Source: Kluyvera sp036759925
Lineage (GTDB): Bacteria; Pseudomonadota; Gammaproteobacteria; Enterobacterales; Enterobacteriaceae
NCBI RefSeq assembly: GCF_036759925.1
Contig: NZ_JAPKIB010000009.1
Span: 62,001-126,000 of the forward strand
Direction of reading: 5' to 3'
Length of the DNA stretch: 64,000 bases
Below are positions 19,532-27,816 of this stretch, piece after piece. Below the pieces are notes generated by a model, which was not told the DNA's origin, searched no databases, and saw only the letters and a program-made list of their open reading frames with translations. Positions within the stretch are counted from its first letter, which is position 1. Each line of letters starts with the position of its first letter. The position numbers and the translations under genes are program-made.

Positions 19532-19560
19532 ACGGCTCCTGAATGCTCAGGGGCCGTTTG
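19532..19560 (+). terminator. Hairpin between bamB and der
   Basis: ACGGCTCCTGA (19532-19542) pairs with TCAGGGGCCGT (19547-19557) around ATGC and runs into TTTGCTATTTAT. This is a plausible terminator of the hisS-yfgM-bamB unit. Confidence 0.55.
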
Positions 19561-19605
19561 CTATTTATAGATTTTGTCAAAATTTTGAGTATATGAGGCT
19601 TTAAC

Positions 19606-21081
19606 ATGGTACCTGTGGTCGCGCTTGTCGGGCGCCCTAATGTTGGAAAATCCACGCTTTTTAACCGCCTGACGCGCACTCGTGATGCGCTGGTTGCGGA
19701 TTTCCCGGGTCTGACTCGTGACCGTAAGTACGGTCGTGCTGAAGTTGAAGGGCGTGAGTTTATCTGTATCGATACCGGCGGTATCGATGGCACGGAAGAG
19801 GGCGTGGAAACCCGCATGGCTGAACAGTCGCTGATGGCGATTGAAGAAGCTGACGTCGTGCTGTTTATGGTGGATGCGCGTGCGGGGCTGATGCCTGCGG
19901 ACGAAGGTATCGCCAAACATCTGCGTTCTCGTCAAAAGCCAACCTTCCTGGTGGCGAACAAAACCGACGGGATTGACCCGGATCAGGCAATTGCCGACTT
20001 CTGGTCGCTGGGCCTCGGTGAAATTCACGCGATTGCGGCCTCCCACGGTCGTGGTGTAACCACGCTGCTGGAAACCGTTCTGCTACCGTTCGTTGACGAT
20101 GTCAATCCGCCGGAAGAAGTGGACGAAGATGCCGAGTACTGGGCGAAGTTTGAAGCCGAGAATGGCGAAGCGGTTGAAGAGCCGGAAGACGACTTCAACC
20201 CGCAGGACTTGCCAATCAAAATCGCTATCGTGGGCCGTCCGAACGTAGGTAAGTCTACGCTTACTAACCGTATCCTCGGCGAAGACCGCGTGGTGGTTTA
20301 CGATATGCCGGGCACTACCCGCGACAGTATCTATATCCCAATGGAACGCGATGAGCGTGAATACGTCCTCATCGACACCGCGGGCGTGCGTAAGCGCGGC
20401 AAGGTAACGGATACGGTTGAGAAGTTCTCCGTAATCAAAACCCTGCAGGCCATTGAAGATGCGAACGTTTGTCTGCTGGTGATTGATGCCCGTGAAGGTA
20501 TCTCTGACCAGGATCTGTCGCTGTTGGGCTTTATCCTCAATAGTGGGCGCTCACTTGTTATCGTCGTCAACAAGTGGGACGGCCTGAGCATGGAAGTGAA
20601 AGAGCAGGTGAAAGAGACTCTGGACTACCGTCTGGGCTTTATCGACTTTGCTCGCGTGCACTTTATCTCCGCGCTGCACGGCAGCGGCGTAGGTAACCTG
20701 TTCGAATCTATCCGTGAAGCGTATGACAGCTCGACCCGCCGCGTGGGTACCGCGATGCTGACCCGCATCATGACCATGGCGACGGAAGATCACCAGCCGC
20801 CGCTGGTTCGTGGTCGTCGCGTGAAGCTGAAATATGCCCACGCCGGTGGCTATAACCCGCCGATTGTGGTTATTCACGGTAACCAGGTGAAAGACCTGCC
20901 GGATTCCTACAAGCGCTATCTGATGAACTACTTCCGCAAATCGCTGGATGTGATGGGTACGCCTATCCGCATTCAGTTCAAGGAAGGCGAGAACCCGTAT
21001 GCGAACAAACGCAATACGCTGACGCCAACCCAGATGCGTAAGCGTCAACGCTTGATGAGACACATCAAGAAAAGCAAATAA
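19606..21081 (+). CDS. der: Ribosome assembly GTPase Der (EngA)
   Basis: A 491-residue protein (E. coli 490) with two tandem GTPase domains, each starting with GRPNVGKST (about 9-17 and 209-217), then DxxG motifs (DTGGI, DTAGV) and NKTD/NKWD. A C-terminal KH-like domain follows from about 380. It acts in 50S subunit maturation. The acidic linker between the two G domains (EEVDEDAEYW...EEPEDD) is typical. A clear terminator and REP element mark the end of the backbone here. Confidence 0.98.
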   Translation: MVPVVALVGRPNVGKSTLFNRLTRTRDALVADFPGLTRDRKYGRAEVEGREFICIDTGGIDGTEEGVETRMAEQSLMAIEEADVVLFMVDARAGLMPADEGIAKHLRSRQKPTFLVANKTDGIDPDQAIADFWSLGLGEIHAIAASHGRGVTTLLETVLLPFVDDVNPPEEVDEDAEYWAKFEAENGEAVEEPEDDFNPQDLPIKIAIVGRPNVGKSTLTNRILGEDRVVVYDMPGTTRDSIYIPMERDEREYVLIDTAGVRKRGKVTDTVEKFSVIKTLQAIEDANVCLLVIDAREGISDQDLSLLGFILNSGRSLVIVVNKWDGLSMEVKEQVKETLDYRLGFIDFARVHFISALHGSGVGNLFESIREAYDSSTRRVGTAMLTRIMTMATEDHQPPLVRGRRVKLKYAHAGGYNPPIVVIHGNQVKDLPDSYKRYLMNYFRKSLDVMGTPIRIQFKEGENPYANKRNTLTPTQMRKRQRLMRHIKKSK

Positions 21082-21106
21082 GCGATGCTTTAAGCGCCGA
21101 ATAGCT

Positions 21107-21133
21107 AAAAACCCGCGAAAGCGGGTTTTTTTA
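21107..21133 (+). terminator. Rho-independent terminator after der
   Basis: AACCCGC, a GAAA tetraloop, GCGGGTT and a TTTTTTT run: a textbook terminator. Confidence 0.85.
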
Positions 21134-21137
21134 TGGT

Positions 21138-21178
21138 CGCTGTAGGCCGGATAAGCAAAGCGCCATCCGGCGTTATTA
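21138..21178. repeat. REP element after der
   Basis: TGTAGGCCGGATAAGC and GCGCCATCCGGC form the classical enterobacterial REP hairpin. It abuts the 3' end of the convergent HD-domain gene and marks the left edge of insert A. Confidence 0.75.
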
Positions 21179-21817
21179 TGATTTCCAGCGCGACTGACGA
21201 ATCACGCTACAGAAATTGCCGGGCACAAAGCCAGGGTCTTTATCGCAGATAACATCGGCCTTCACGTTGCCGAAGGTGGTCTGAGTTTTACCTTTAATCC
21301 CATCATAAAACGCACTAATGATATTCTCTTTAAAGTTGTCCAGGCGCGGGTGCTGCTGAACGACCGCTTCACGACTCGCATCGCTAACTTCGTCATAGCC
21401 AATTCCCAGCACGTCCATTTCCACACCTGCGGTTAACAGTGCTATCTCCGGGGCCATAAATTCCGGAATACCGGGCGTGGTGTGCAGGGCTATCGCCGTC
21501 CACACTTTATCAATATCGGCAGCCGCGATGCCGTGGCCTTCCAGGAAAGCGCGGGCGGCGTTGGCGCCGTCGACTTCAAATCGCTTATCGCAACTGCAAT
21601 GCTCATGCGTCAGGCCAATATCATGGAACATACAGCCGACGTACAGCAGTTCGTGGTCCACTTTCAGTTCCCGGCGTGCTCCAGCCAGCGCCCCCCAGTA
21701 GTAGACGCGACTGGAGTGGTGGAACAGCAGGTCACTTTCGGTATCGCGAATAAACTCGGTGGTTTCGCGAGCCAGTTTGCTGTCGGGAATACGGATGCCT
21801 TGCACGTTGATGGTCAT
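21176..21817 (-). CDS. HD-domain hydrolase, cyanamide-hydratase-like family
   Basis: A 213-residue soluble HD-superfamily metalloprotein. The metal-binding residues appear in order: His33/His34 (HHSSRVYYW), His65-Asp66 (FHDIG), His112 (ALHTT) and Asp135 (VEMDVLG). The HSSRVYYW and CMFHDIGLT wording is that of the fungal cyanamide hydratase/DDI2-like family, which hydrates nitrile-type small molecules, rather than of nucleotide-degrading HD enzymes; this is inferred, and the true substrate is not shown. It is transcribed divergently from a GlxA-type regulator across 110 bases, which probably controls it. It is absent from this place in E. coli K-12. Confidence 0.8.
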   Translation of the reverse strand: MTINVQGIRIPDSKLARETTEFIRDTESDLLFHHSSRVYYWGALAGARRELKVDHELLYVGCMFHDIGLTHEHCSCDKRFEVDGANAARAFLEGHGIAAADIDKVWTAIALHTTPGIPEFMAPEIALLTAGVEMDVLGIGYDEVSDASREAVVQQHPRLDNFKENIISAFYDGIKGKTQTTFGNVKADVICDKDPGFVPGNFCSVIRQSRWKS

Positions 21818-21927
21818 ATTGTTCTCCTCACGGGTTGTTGAAGGTGAGTTTACAGGGCATTCTATATGTCATGAATTGACGTATTGCGACGATTTAAGAC
21901 ATTGCATCGAATCAGGACACCCCGCTC

Positions 21928-22911
21928 ATGAAACGCGTTATTGCTCTACTTGCTGTGCCCGGCGTTCAGTTACTGGACGTTTCCGGCCCGCTGGATGTCT
22001 TTGCCGAGGCTAACCGGATCCTACATCGCGAGGTGTATGAGTTTGCCGTTATTGCACTGGAAGAGATGACGGTGAACGCGTCGTCCGGCGTGAAACTGGT
22101 GGCGAACACGCAACTGGCGGAAACCACGGAACTACAGCCGGATACGTTTTTGCTGGCCGGCGCGCCGGAAGTCTGGCAACAGACGCTGAACGATGAGCAA
22201 ATCGCGCATATCCGCAGACTTTGTGACAGTAGCCGCCGCTACGGCTCCGTCTGTACCGGCGCATTTTTATTAGCGCAAACGGGGCTGCTGGCCCAGCGTA
22301 AAATCACCACCCATTGGGCCATGACATCCCGCTTTATGGCGACGTTCTCAGACGTTGAGGTCGATGCTGATGCGCTGTATGTCGCGGACGGCCCGGTCAG
22401 AACGGCGGCAGGGGTGACTTCGGGTATGGATTTAGCCATTCGGCTGGTGGAAGAAGATCTGGGGCGCGAGGTGGCGCAGGAGATAGCCTGTAATCTGGTG
22501 ATGTTTTTCCGCCGTCCGGTGAATCAGGGGCATTTTATACGCCACAGCGCGGTCTCTACGACCGGCCGCAATGCCTTTCAGGATTTGCAGCGCTGGACGC
22601 TTGCCAACCTGTCGACGGTGCTGAGCCTGCAGGATATGGCTGACCATATTGGTCTTAGCGCCCGCCATCTGGGCAGGCTGTTTCGCCAGGAGATGAATAT
22701 GGCCGCCGGAGAGTGGCTGGAGGCTGGGCGTATCGATCGGGCTAAAATGCTGTTGGAAAGCGGCGCGCTGCCGCTGAAAACGATCGCCAGCCAGTGCGGG
22801 TATTCCAGCAGCGACGTGCTGCGCCGGGCTTTCATTAAGCGCGTCGGTATCACGCCGTCGATTTACCGACGGCTGAATGTGGCCCGACCGTGGGCACAAT
22901 TGCCGGAGTGA
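21928..22911 (+). CDS. GlxA family AraC-type transcriptional regulator
   Basis: A 327-residue regulator. An N-terminal DJ-1/PfpI-like domain (about 3-190) has the nucleophile-elbow cysteine in CTGAFLLAQTG and the GVTSGMDLAIRL helix. A C-terminal AraC HTH (about 215-320) carries LQDMADHIGLSARHLGRLF and LKTIASQCGYSSSDVLRRAF. Such proteins usually respond to small amine, nitrogen or aldehyde compounds. The start at 21928 is in phase with the family N terminus (MKRVIALLAVPGVQLLDV). It is divergent from the HD-domain gene, its likely target. Confidence 0.88.
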   Translation: MKRVIALLAVPGVQLLDVSGPLDVFAEANRILHREVYEFAVIALEEMTVNASSGVKLVANTQLAETTELQPDTFLLAGAPEVWQQTLNDEQIAHIRRLCDSSRRYGSVCTGAFLLAQTGLLAQRKITTHWAMTSRFMATFSDVEVDADALYVADGPVRTAAGVTSGMDLAIRLVEEDLGREVAQEIACNLVMFFRRPVNQGHFIRHSAVSTTGRNAFQDLQRWTLANLSTVLSLQDMADHIGLSARHLGRLFRQEMNMAAGEWLEAGRIDRAKMLLESGALPLKTIASQCGYSSSDVLRRAFIKRVGITPSIYRRLNVARPWAQLPE

Positions 22912-23079
22912 GCAGCGAACGTAACCGCTTTATGACGCCGCTTATGGCAGGTTGTTCTCGCGTAGGCGAAAATTATCATCCAGACTTAAGCCAAAGACGT
23001 AGTCTGTACAGGCATTGTGCTTTACACTGCGCGCTGCAAAAATTGAGTCAACAAACGATTAAAGTAGGCGGTAAGGTCG

Positions 23080-23556
23080 ATGAACGGAACAATCACAACC
23101 TGGTTTAAAGATAAAGGTTTTGGGTTTATCAAAGATGAGAACGGCGATAACCGCTATTTTCATGTGATTAAGGTTGCCAACCCCGATCTGATTAAAAAAG
23201 ATGCCGCGGTGACCTTCGAACCCACCACCAACAACAAAGGGCTGTCTGCTTACGCGGTGAAAGTTATCCCGGAAAGCAAACATATCTATATCGCGGGCGA
23301 GCGCATCAAGCTTACGTCAATCAAATCCTTCCTGGTGTACAGCGAGGAAGTGCCTGCCGATACCCGTATTGATAAAGAGAATGCGGTGTTATCCGTTGGG
23401 CTTCTGATGAACAGCATCAAGCCGAAATCAGCGGAGAAAACGGGTGAAATGCGCACGCTGAAAAAGCTGGCAATCACCACTTTCCAGGGCACGACGCTCA
23501 TTTTCTCGGAAGATGAGATTGATATTGAAGCCACGGTAAAAATGCTCAAGGTCTGA
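23080..23556 (+). CDS. Cold-shock-domain protein with an extra C-terminal domain
   Basis: A 158-residue protein. The first 68 residues are a cold-shock OB fold: GTITTWFKDKGFGFIKDENG contains the RNP1-like KGFGFI, and RYFHV replaces the usual DVFVH of RNP2. Residues 70-158 form a second region I do not recognise, with an alternating hydrophobic pattern suggesting a mixed alpha/beta domain. It should bind single-stranded nucleic acid. An AAGGTCG sequence precedes the ATG. It is followed after 45 bases by a ymjA-like gene and they are probably co-transcribed. The function of the pair is unknown. Confidence 0.8.
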   Translation: MNGTITTWFKDKGFGFIKDENGDNRYFHVIKVANPDLIKKDAAVTFEPTTNNKGLSAYAVKVIPESKHIYIAGERIKLTSIKSFLVYSEEVPADTRIDKENAVLSVGLLMNSIKPKSAEKTGEMRTLKKLAITTFQGTTLIFSEDEIDIEATVKMLKV

Positions 23557-23601
23557 GACCTGCTCAACCGAGAAGAATGAGATTAACCCCAGGAGCGATG
23601 T

Positions 23602-23847
23602 ATGAATAATGACATTCCACTGAAGTATTATGATATTGCCGAAGAGTACGCCTCTGAATCGGCGAAGCCCGTCGGCGAGAGCGAACTGGATGCGCTGGCG
23701 CACTACTTCCAGCTGCTGTTGACCCGTTTAATGAATAACGAAGAGATCAGCGAAGAAGCCCAGCAGGAGATGGCGACTGAAGCCGGTATCAGCGCACAGC
23801 GTATTGATGAGATTGCCAACTTCCTCAATGAGTGGGGCAACGAGTAA
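23602..23847 (+). CDS. ymjA: YmjA-like small protein (DUF2543 family)
   Basis: An 81-residue acidic, mostly helical protein without membrane segment. Its sequence (MNNDIPLKYYDIAEEYA at the start, LTRLMNNEEISEEAQQEM in the middle, FLNEWGNE at the end) closely resembles E. coli YmjA as I remember it, also 81 residues. In K-12 that gene sits in the puu region, so the location here is different. A good AGGAG lies 7 bases before the ATG. Function is unknown. It ends 5 bases from the convergent LysR gene. Confidence 0.7.
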   Translation: MNNDIPLKYYDIAEEYASESAKPVGESELDALAHYFQLLLTRLMNNEEISEEAQQEMATEAGISAQRIDEIANFLNEWGNE

Positions 23848-23851
23848 CGCG

Positions 23852-24829
23852 CTACGCCTCTGCGGGGCGTTGCATCCAGCGATCCCAGTTGGGGTTTTCC
23901 CCGATGCTCTCGATCAGAAAATCGATAAAACTTCTGACCTTGGGATCCTGGTAATGCCCCGGATGATACAGCGCGTACAGGCTGTAATCATTTTCCCTCG
24001 TGCTATATTCCGTCAATACGGGCACCAGCTCACCCCGGGAAATCGAATCACCTAGCATATAGGTCGGCAGGCTGACTATTCCCTGATGATGCAGCGCAGC
24101 CTGCAGTAGCCCGAGCGTGCTGTTCACTTCGATGATGCTGTTCACCTTTAGCGCGCTAAAGCTACCGTTGACGTTTTGATAGCGCCAGTTATCGGAAACG
24201 TTAGGATTTATCAGGCAGTCGTGCTGCTCAAGATCCTCAAGCCGTTGCGGCACGCCGCGCCGTGCGAAATAGTCCCGGCTGGCGCAGTACACCCAGTTAA
24301 TTTTGCAGATTTTGCGCAGCGCAAAATTGGTAGGCGGGTGTGCGGTAATTCTGAGGGCAATATCAAAATTCTCTTCGTTAAGATTGACGTTCTGGTCGTT
24401 TAAATCGACGGAGAGCGTGACGTCCGGGTTGTCCTGACGATAGTCGCTATAAATACGCATCAGATGACCGACGCCGAAAGCAATAGAGCAGGTGACGCGC
24501 AGCTTGCCCTGAGGGTGATGGTTAAAGCTGGCGATATTGGCCAGCGACTCGTCCAGCTCTTCTAATAGGCGCTGGGCGCGGAATAGCAGATATTGCCCCG
24601 GCTCGGTCAGAATTAAGGTACGGGTGGTGCGCTTTAACAACACGACACCGAGCTGATCCTCAAGCTGGGCGATACTGCGGCTCACGGAAGAGGGCGTCAG
24701 ATTCAACTTTTGCGCAGCGGCAGAAAAGCTATTGCACTCCACCACTTTGATAAATGTTTTCAGATGATGAAAGATGGAATAGTTATCAATTTTTAATTTT
24801 GCGAGCGCCGCATTTTTATTTAATGACAT
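23852..24829 (-). CDS. LysR-family regulator of the adjacent permease operon
   Basis: A 325-residue LysR protein. The N-terminal HTH (about 20-80) includes FHHLKTFIKVVECNSFSAAA and SVSRSIAQLEDQLG; the effector-binding domain follows from about 105. The start at 24829 is chosen because AAAAGGGGTAGCG precedes it; a start 60 bases earlier has no ribosome-binding site. The cytoplasmic regulator is encoded divergently from the CyuP-like permease gene across a 384-base promoter region with two strong palindromes, so it very likely controls that operon. Confidence 0.88.
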   Translation of the reverse strand: MSLNKNAALAKLKIDNYSIFHHLKTFIKVVECNSFSAAAQKLNLTPSSVSRSIAQLEDQLGVVLLKRTTRTLILTEPGQYLLFRAQRLLEELDESLANIASFNHHPQGKLRVTCSIAFGVGHLMRIYSDYRQDNPDVTLSVDLNDQNVNLNEENFDIALRITAHPPTNFALRKICKINWVYCASRDYFARRGVPQRLEDLEQHDCLINPNVSDNWRYQNVNGSFSALKVNSIIEVNSTLGLLQAALHHQGIVSLPTYMLGDSISRGELVPVLTEYSTRENDYSLYALYHPGHYQDPKVRSFIDFLIESIGENPNWDRWMQRPAEA

Positions 24830-25213
24830 CGCTACCCCTTTTTTTGCTGAATAATAGCCGTAAAGATTTCGAAATTTGAGCACCATCACGGAAACGGCGA
24901 ACCGCTCGCTTACCTGTTCGCTATGTGCAATAAAGTACGCCGCCTGCTGTCACCTTACCCGAACCGGCTTAGAAAGAAAAATAGAATCTTTTTATGGCGT
25001 AACAATTTGTTTTTAAATGTCTTTATTGGTTAGGGTCAAAAATTGAGATGGCTATCAATTTTTGCGTTAAACGCAAAGGTATTGTTAGTGATTAACACCG
25101 TTCAGACCTTTCTTTATCCCTGCCATATCCCCTAACATTTGTGCTGACAGACACCTCAATCCAGTTTTTTGAGTTTCTATTCTAAATAACACTTATAAAT
25201 AGGAAGGCATTTA
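24830..25213. promoter_or_regulatory. Divergent promoter region, LysR gene / permease operon
   Basis: This 384-base AT-rich gap holds no credible gene. It carries two adjoining palindromes at 25038-25077 (listed separately) and an AT-rich leader before the AGGAAGGCATTTA ribosome-binding region of the permease gene. It is the natural place for the LysR regulator to act on both sides. Confidence 0.65.
25038..25077. promoter_or_regulatory. Twin palindromes, candidate LysR operator
   Basis: AAAAATTGA (25038-25046) and TCAATTTTT (25055-25063) are perfect inverted arms around an 8-base spacer. Sharing three T's with it, TTTGCGTT (25061-25068) and AACGCAAA (25070-25077) form a second perfect palindrome around one A. 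The first has LysR-box-like T-N-A spacing. The second looks like an independent operator or a subsite. Confidence 0.6.
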
Positions 25214-26494
25214 ATGGCTGAGATACTCGAAAATAAAGCTAATAATTTATATAAATCCGTTCCCTTCACGAAATATGATGTTGGTTGGGTGATTCTCTGC
25301 ATTGGTATGGCTATTGGTTCAGGCATCGTTTTTATGCCAGTACAGGTGGGTATTAAGGGTATTTGGGTCTTTATCGCTTCGGTGGCAATTTCATATCCGG
25401 CGATTTATATCCTGCAAAGCCTCTATTTGAAAACGCTGTCAGAAACAGATGATTGTCAGGATTACGCCAGCGTCATCACCCAATATCTGGGGAAAAACTG
25501 GGGGATGGGGTTAGGTATTGCCTACTTCCTGATGCTGCTGCACGGTATGTTTTCTTACTCGCTGGCCGTGACCTTTGATAGCGCATCCTATATCCAAACC
25601 TTTGGCCTGACGAAAGGCCTGCTGTCCGATTCTATCTGGTACGGGTTGATTATCCTGACGGTGCTGGTCTGTATTGCTTCGCAGGGTGAAAAGCTGCTGT
25701 TTAAGGTTTCTGGCCCCATGGTGTGCGTGAAGTTTGGCATTATCGTGGTGCTGGGTCTGGTGATGGTGCCGTACTGGAACTTCAGCAATATCAGCGCATT
25801 TCCGCCTATATTGACGTTTATGCGTGATGTGTTTCTGACGCTGCCGTTTACATTGTTTTCTATTTTGTTTGTGCAGATATTAAGCCCAATGAATATCGCC
25901 TATCGCAAGATGGAAGCCGATAAACGTATTGCGACTTACCGGGCGATTCGCGCCAACCGGGTGGCCTATATTATTCTGGCCGTTGCGGTGCTGTTTTTTG
26001 CTTTTTCGTTCACCTTTGCCATTAGCCACGAGCAGGCGGTATCGGCTTTTGAACAGAATATTTCGGCGCTTGCCATCGCCGCCCAGGTCATTCCTGGTTC
26101 GGTGGTTAAAGTGATGAGTGCGCTGCTCAATATTTTTGCCATCCTCACCGCGTTTCTCGGCATCTACCTCGGTTTTCAGGAGGCGATTAAGGGCATCGTG
26201 GTGAACGTTATCACCCGCTTTATGCCTGAAGAGAAGATCAACCAGAAGGTGCTGCACGTGGCAATTAGCATTGGTGTGATCCTCGCGCTGTGGGTCTGGA
26301 TCTCGACGCGTTTCTCGATCCTGTTCTTTATGCAGCTTGGCAGTCCGCTGTTTGGACTGGTGTCCTGCCTGATCCCTTGCTATCTGGTTTATAAGGTGAA
26401 GGTGCTGCATCAGTTTAAAGGCCTTGGGGTCTGGTTCATCATTTTCTTCGGCATCTTGCTGTGTCTATCGCCCTTCTTTAAGTTCTTTGAGTAA
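25214..26494 (+). CDS. HAAAP-family amino-acid permease, YhaO/CyuP-like
   Basis: A 426-residue inner-membrane transporter with about 11 hydrophobic segments. The opening KYDVGWVILCIGMAIGSGIVFMPVQVG and the block LPFTLFSILFVQILSPMNIAYR follow the E. coli YhaO (CyuP) and YhjV branch of the hydroxy/aromatic amino-acid permease family. CyuP takes up cysteine and serine. The next gene encodes a cystathionine-beta-lyase-like enzyme, so a sulfur amino acid is the likely cargo here; this is inference from context. The ATG at 25214 has AGGAAGG 8 bases upstream. Confidence 0.87.
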   Translation: MAEILENKANNLYKSVPFTKYDVGWVILCIGMAIGSGIVFMPVQVGIKGIWVFIASVAISYPAIYILQSLYLKTLSETDDCQDYASVITQYLGKNWGMGLGIAYFLMLLHGMFSYSLAVTFDSASYIQTFGLTKGLLSDSIWYGLIILTVLVCIASQGEKLLFKVSGPMVCVKFGIIVVLGLVMVPYWNFSNISAFPPILTFMRDVFLTLPFTLFSILFVQILSPMNIAYRKMEADKRIATYRAIRANRVAYIILAVAVLFFAFSFTFAISHEQAVSAFEQNISALAIAAQVIPGSVVKVMSALLNIFAILTAFLGIYLGFQEAIKGIVVNVITRFMPEEKINQKVLHVAISIGVILALWVWISTRFSILFFMQLGSPLFGLVSCLIPCYLVYKVKVLHQFKGLGVWFIIFFGILLCLSPFFKFFE

Positions 26495-26545
26495 CGTTCG
26501 GTGGTTACGATGTTTTCGCGACCAGGGAAATTTATGAGGTAATCC

Positions 26546-27727
26546 ATGAGTAATCGATCCACATCCGACTTTAACATCAGCACTCAAATCACCCAGCTTG
26601 GCCGGGATGCCAGCAAACAGGCGGGCTTTGTGAACGTACCGGTCTATCGCGGCTCGACGGTGATTTTCCCGACGGTGAGTGACCTTGAACATAACCGCGC
26701 GGAGTTTAACTACGGCACCATGGGCACGCCGACTATCGCTAGCCTGGAGAATGCGTGGAGTGCGCTGGCGGGTGCAGCGGGTACGGTGCTGTCGCCGTCG
26801 GGCCTGGGGGCGATTGCGCTGTCGCTTTTGACCACGTTGAAAGCGGGCGATCACCTGCTGATGCCCGACAGCGTTTACCGGCCAACCCGCAACTTCTGCG
26901 CCGGGATGCTCACCAAAATGGGCATCGAAACCACCTACTACGACCCGCTGATTGGGGCGGACATTGAGAGTCTGTTCCGGCCCAATACCACCACGCTGTT
27001 CCTCGAATCCCCAGGGTCGCAAAGCTTTGAGATTCAGGATGTTCCAGCGATGACCCGGGCGGCGAAAAAGCACAATATTGCCACCATTATCGATAACACC
27101 TGGGCGACGCCGATTTTCTTCCGCGCCCACGAGCACGGCTGCGATCTGTCGCTGGAGGCAGGGACCAAATATCTCGGTGGCCATTCCGACCTGCTGATGG
27201 GCGTGGTGTCAGCCAATGAAAGCTGGTGGCCTCAGCTTCGCCAGACCTACGATTTGATGGCGATGCTGCCCGGTGCCGAAGACTGTTTCCTGGCGCTGCG
27301 TGGCTTGCGCACCATGCATCTACGCCTGAAAGAGGCGGAAAAACGCGGCCTGGAGATGGCGCACTGGCTGAGCGAACGCCCTGAAGTGATGAGAGTGCTG
27401 CACCCGGCGCTGCCGGAATGCCCGGGGCATGAGCTGTGGAAGCGCGATTTTACCGGTTCATCCGGGCTGTTCTCTTTCGTGCTTAAGCCGGAATTTACCA
27501 AAGCGGGCGTGGCGAACATGCTGGATCATATGGGCATTTTTGGCATGGGGTATTCGTGGGGCGGGTTCGAAAGCCTGATGATTCCGTTTAACTGCGCTGA
27601 TTATCGTACCGCCACCACCTGGCAGCCAGGCGGCCTGACGCTGCGCATCCAGATTGGCCTCGAAGATATGGATGATCTGAAAACCGATCTGGCAGAAGGT
27701 TTTGCGCGATTGCGCGCGGTTCTGTAA
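26546..27727 (+). CDS. Cystathionine beta-lyase-like PLP enzyme (MetC family)
   Basis: A 393-residue Cys/Met-metabolism PLP enzyme. The PLP lysine is Lys208 in EAGTKYLGGHSD, Asp183 (IIDNTWATP) contacts the pyridine nitrogen, and Tyr56/Arg-type phosphate contacts lie in the FNYGTMGTPT region. GGFESL near the C terminus fits the beta-lyase branch. Expected reaction: breakage of the C-S bond of cystathionine, cystine or similar thioethers to pyruvate, ammonia and a thiol. A second metC-like gene of this kind, distinct from chromosomal metC, suggests catabolic use. It lies 51 bases after the permease gene. Confidence 0.88.
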   Translation: MSNRSTSDFNISTQITQLGRDASKQAGFVNVPVYRGSTVIFPTVSDLEHNRAEFNYGTMGTPTIASLENAWSALAGAAGTVLSPSGLGAIALSLLTTLKAGDHLLMPDSVYRPTRNFCAGMLTKMGIETTYYDPLIGADIESLFRPNTTTLFLESPGSQSFEIQDVPAMTRAAKKHNIATIIDNTWATPIFFRAHEHGCDLSLEAGTKYLGGHSDLLMGVVSANESWWPQLRQTYDLMAMLPGAEDCFLALRGLRTMHLRLKEAEKRGLEMAHWLSERPEVMRVLHPALPECPGHELWKRDFTGSSGLFSFVLKPEFTKAGVANMLDHMGIFGMGYSWGGFESLMIPFNCADYRTATTWQPGGLTLRIQIGLEDMDDLKTDLAEGFARLRAVL

Positions 27728-27816
27728 CCCGATAGCCCATCGTGAACAATAATTCACGATGGCGCTTCACGCATAATGGCGCTAAATGTCGTTTACTTAT
27801 ACGTGAGTCGGAAATT

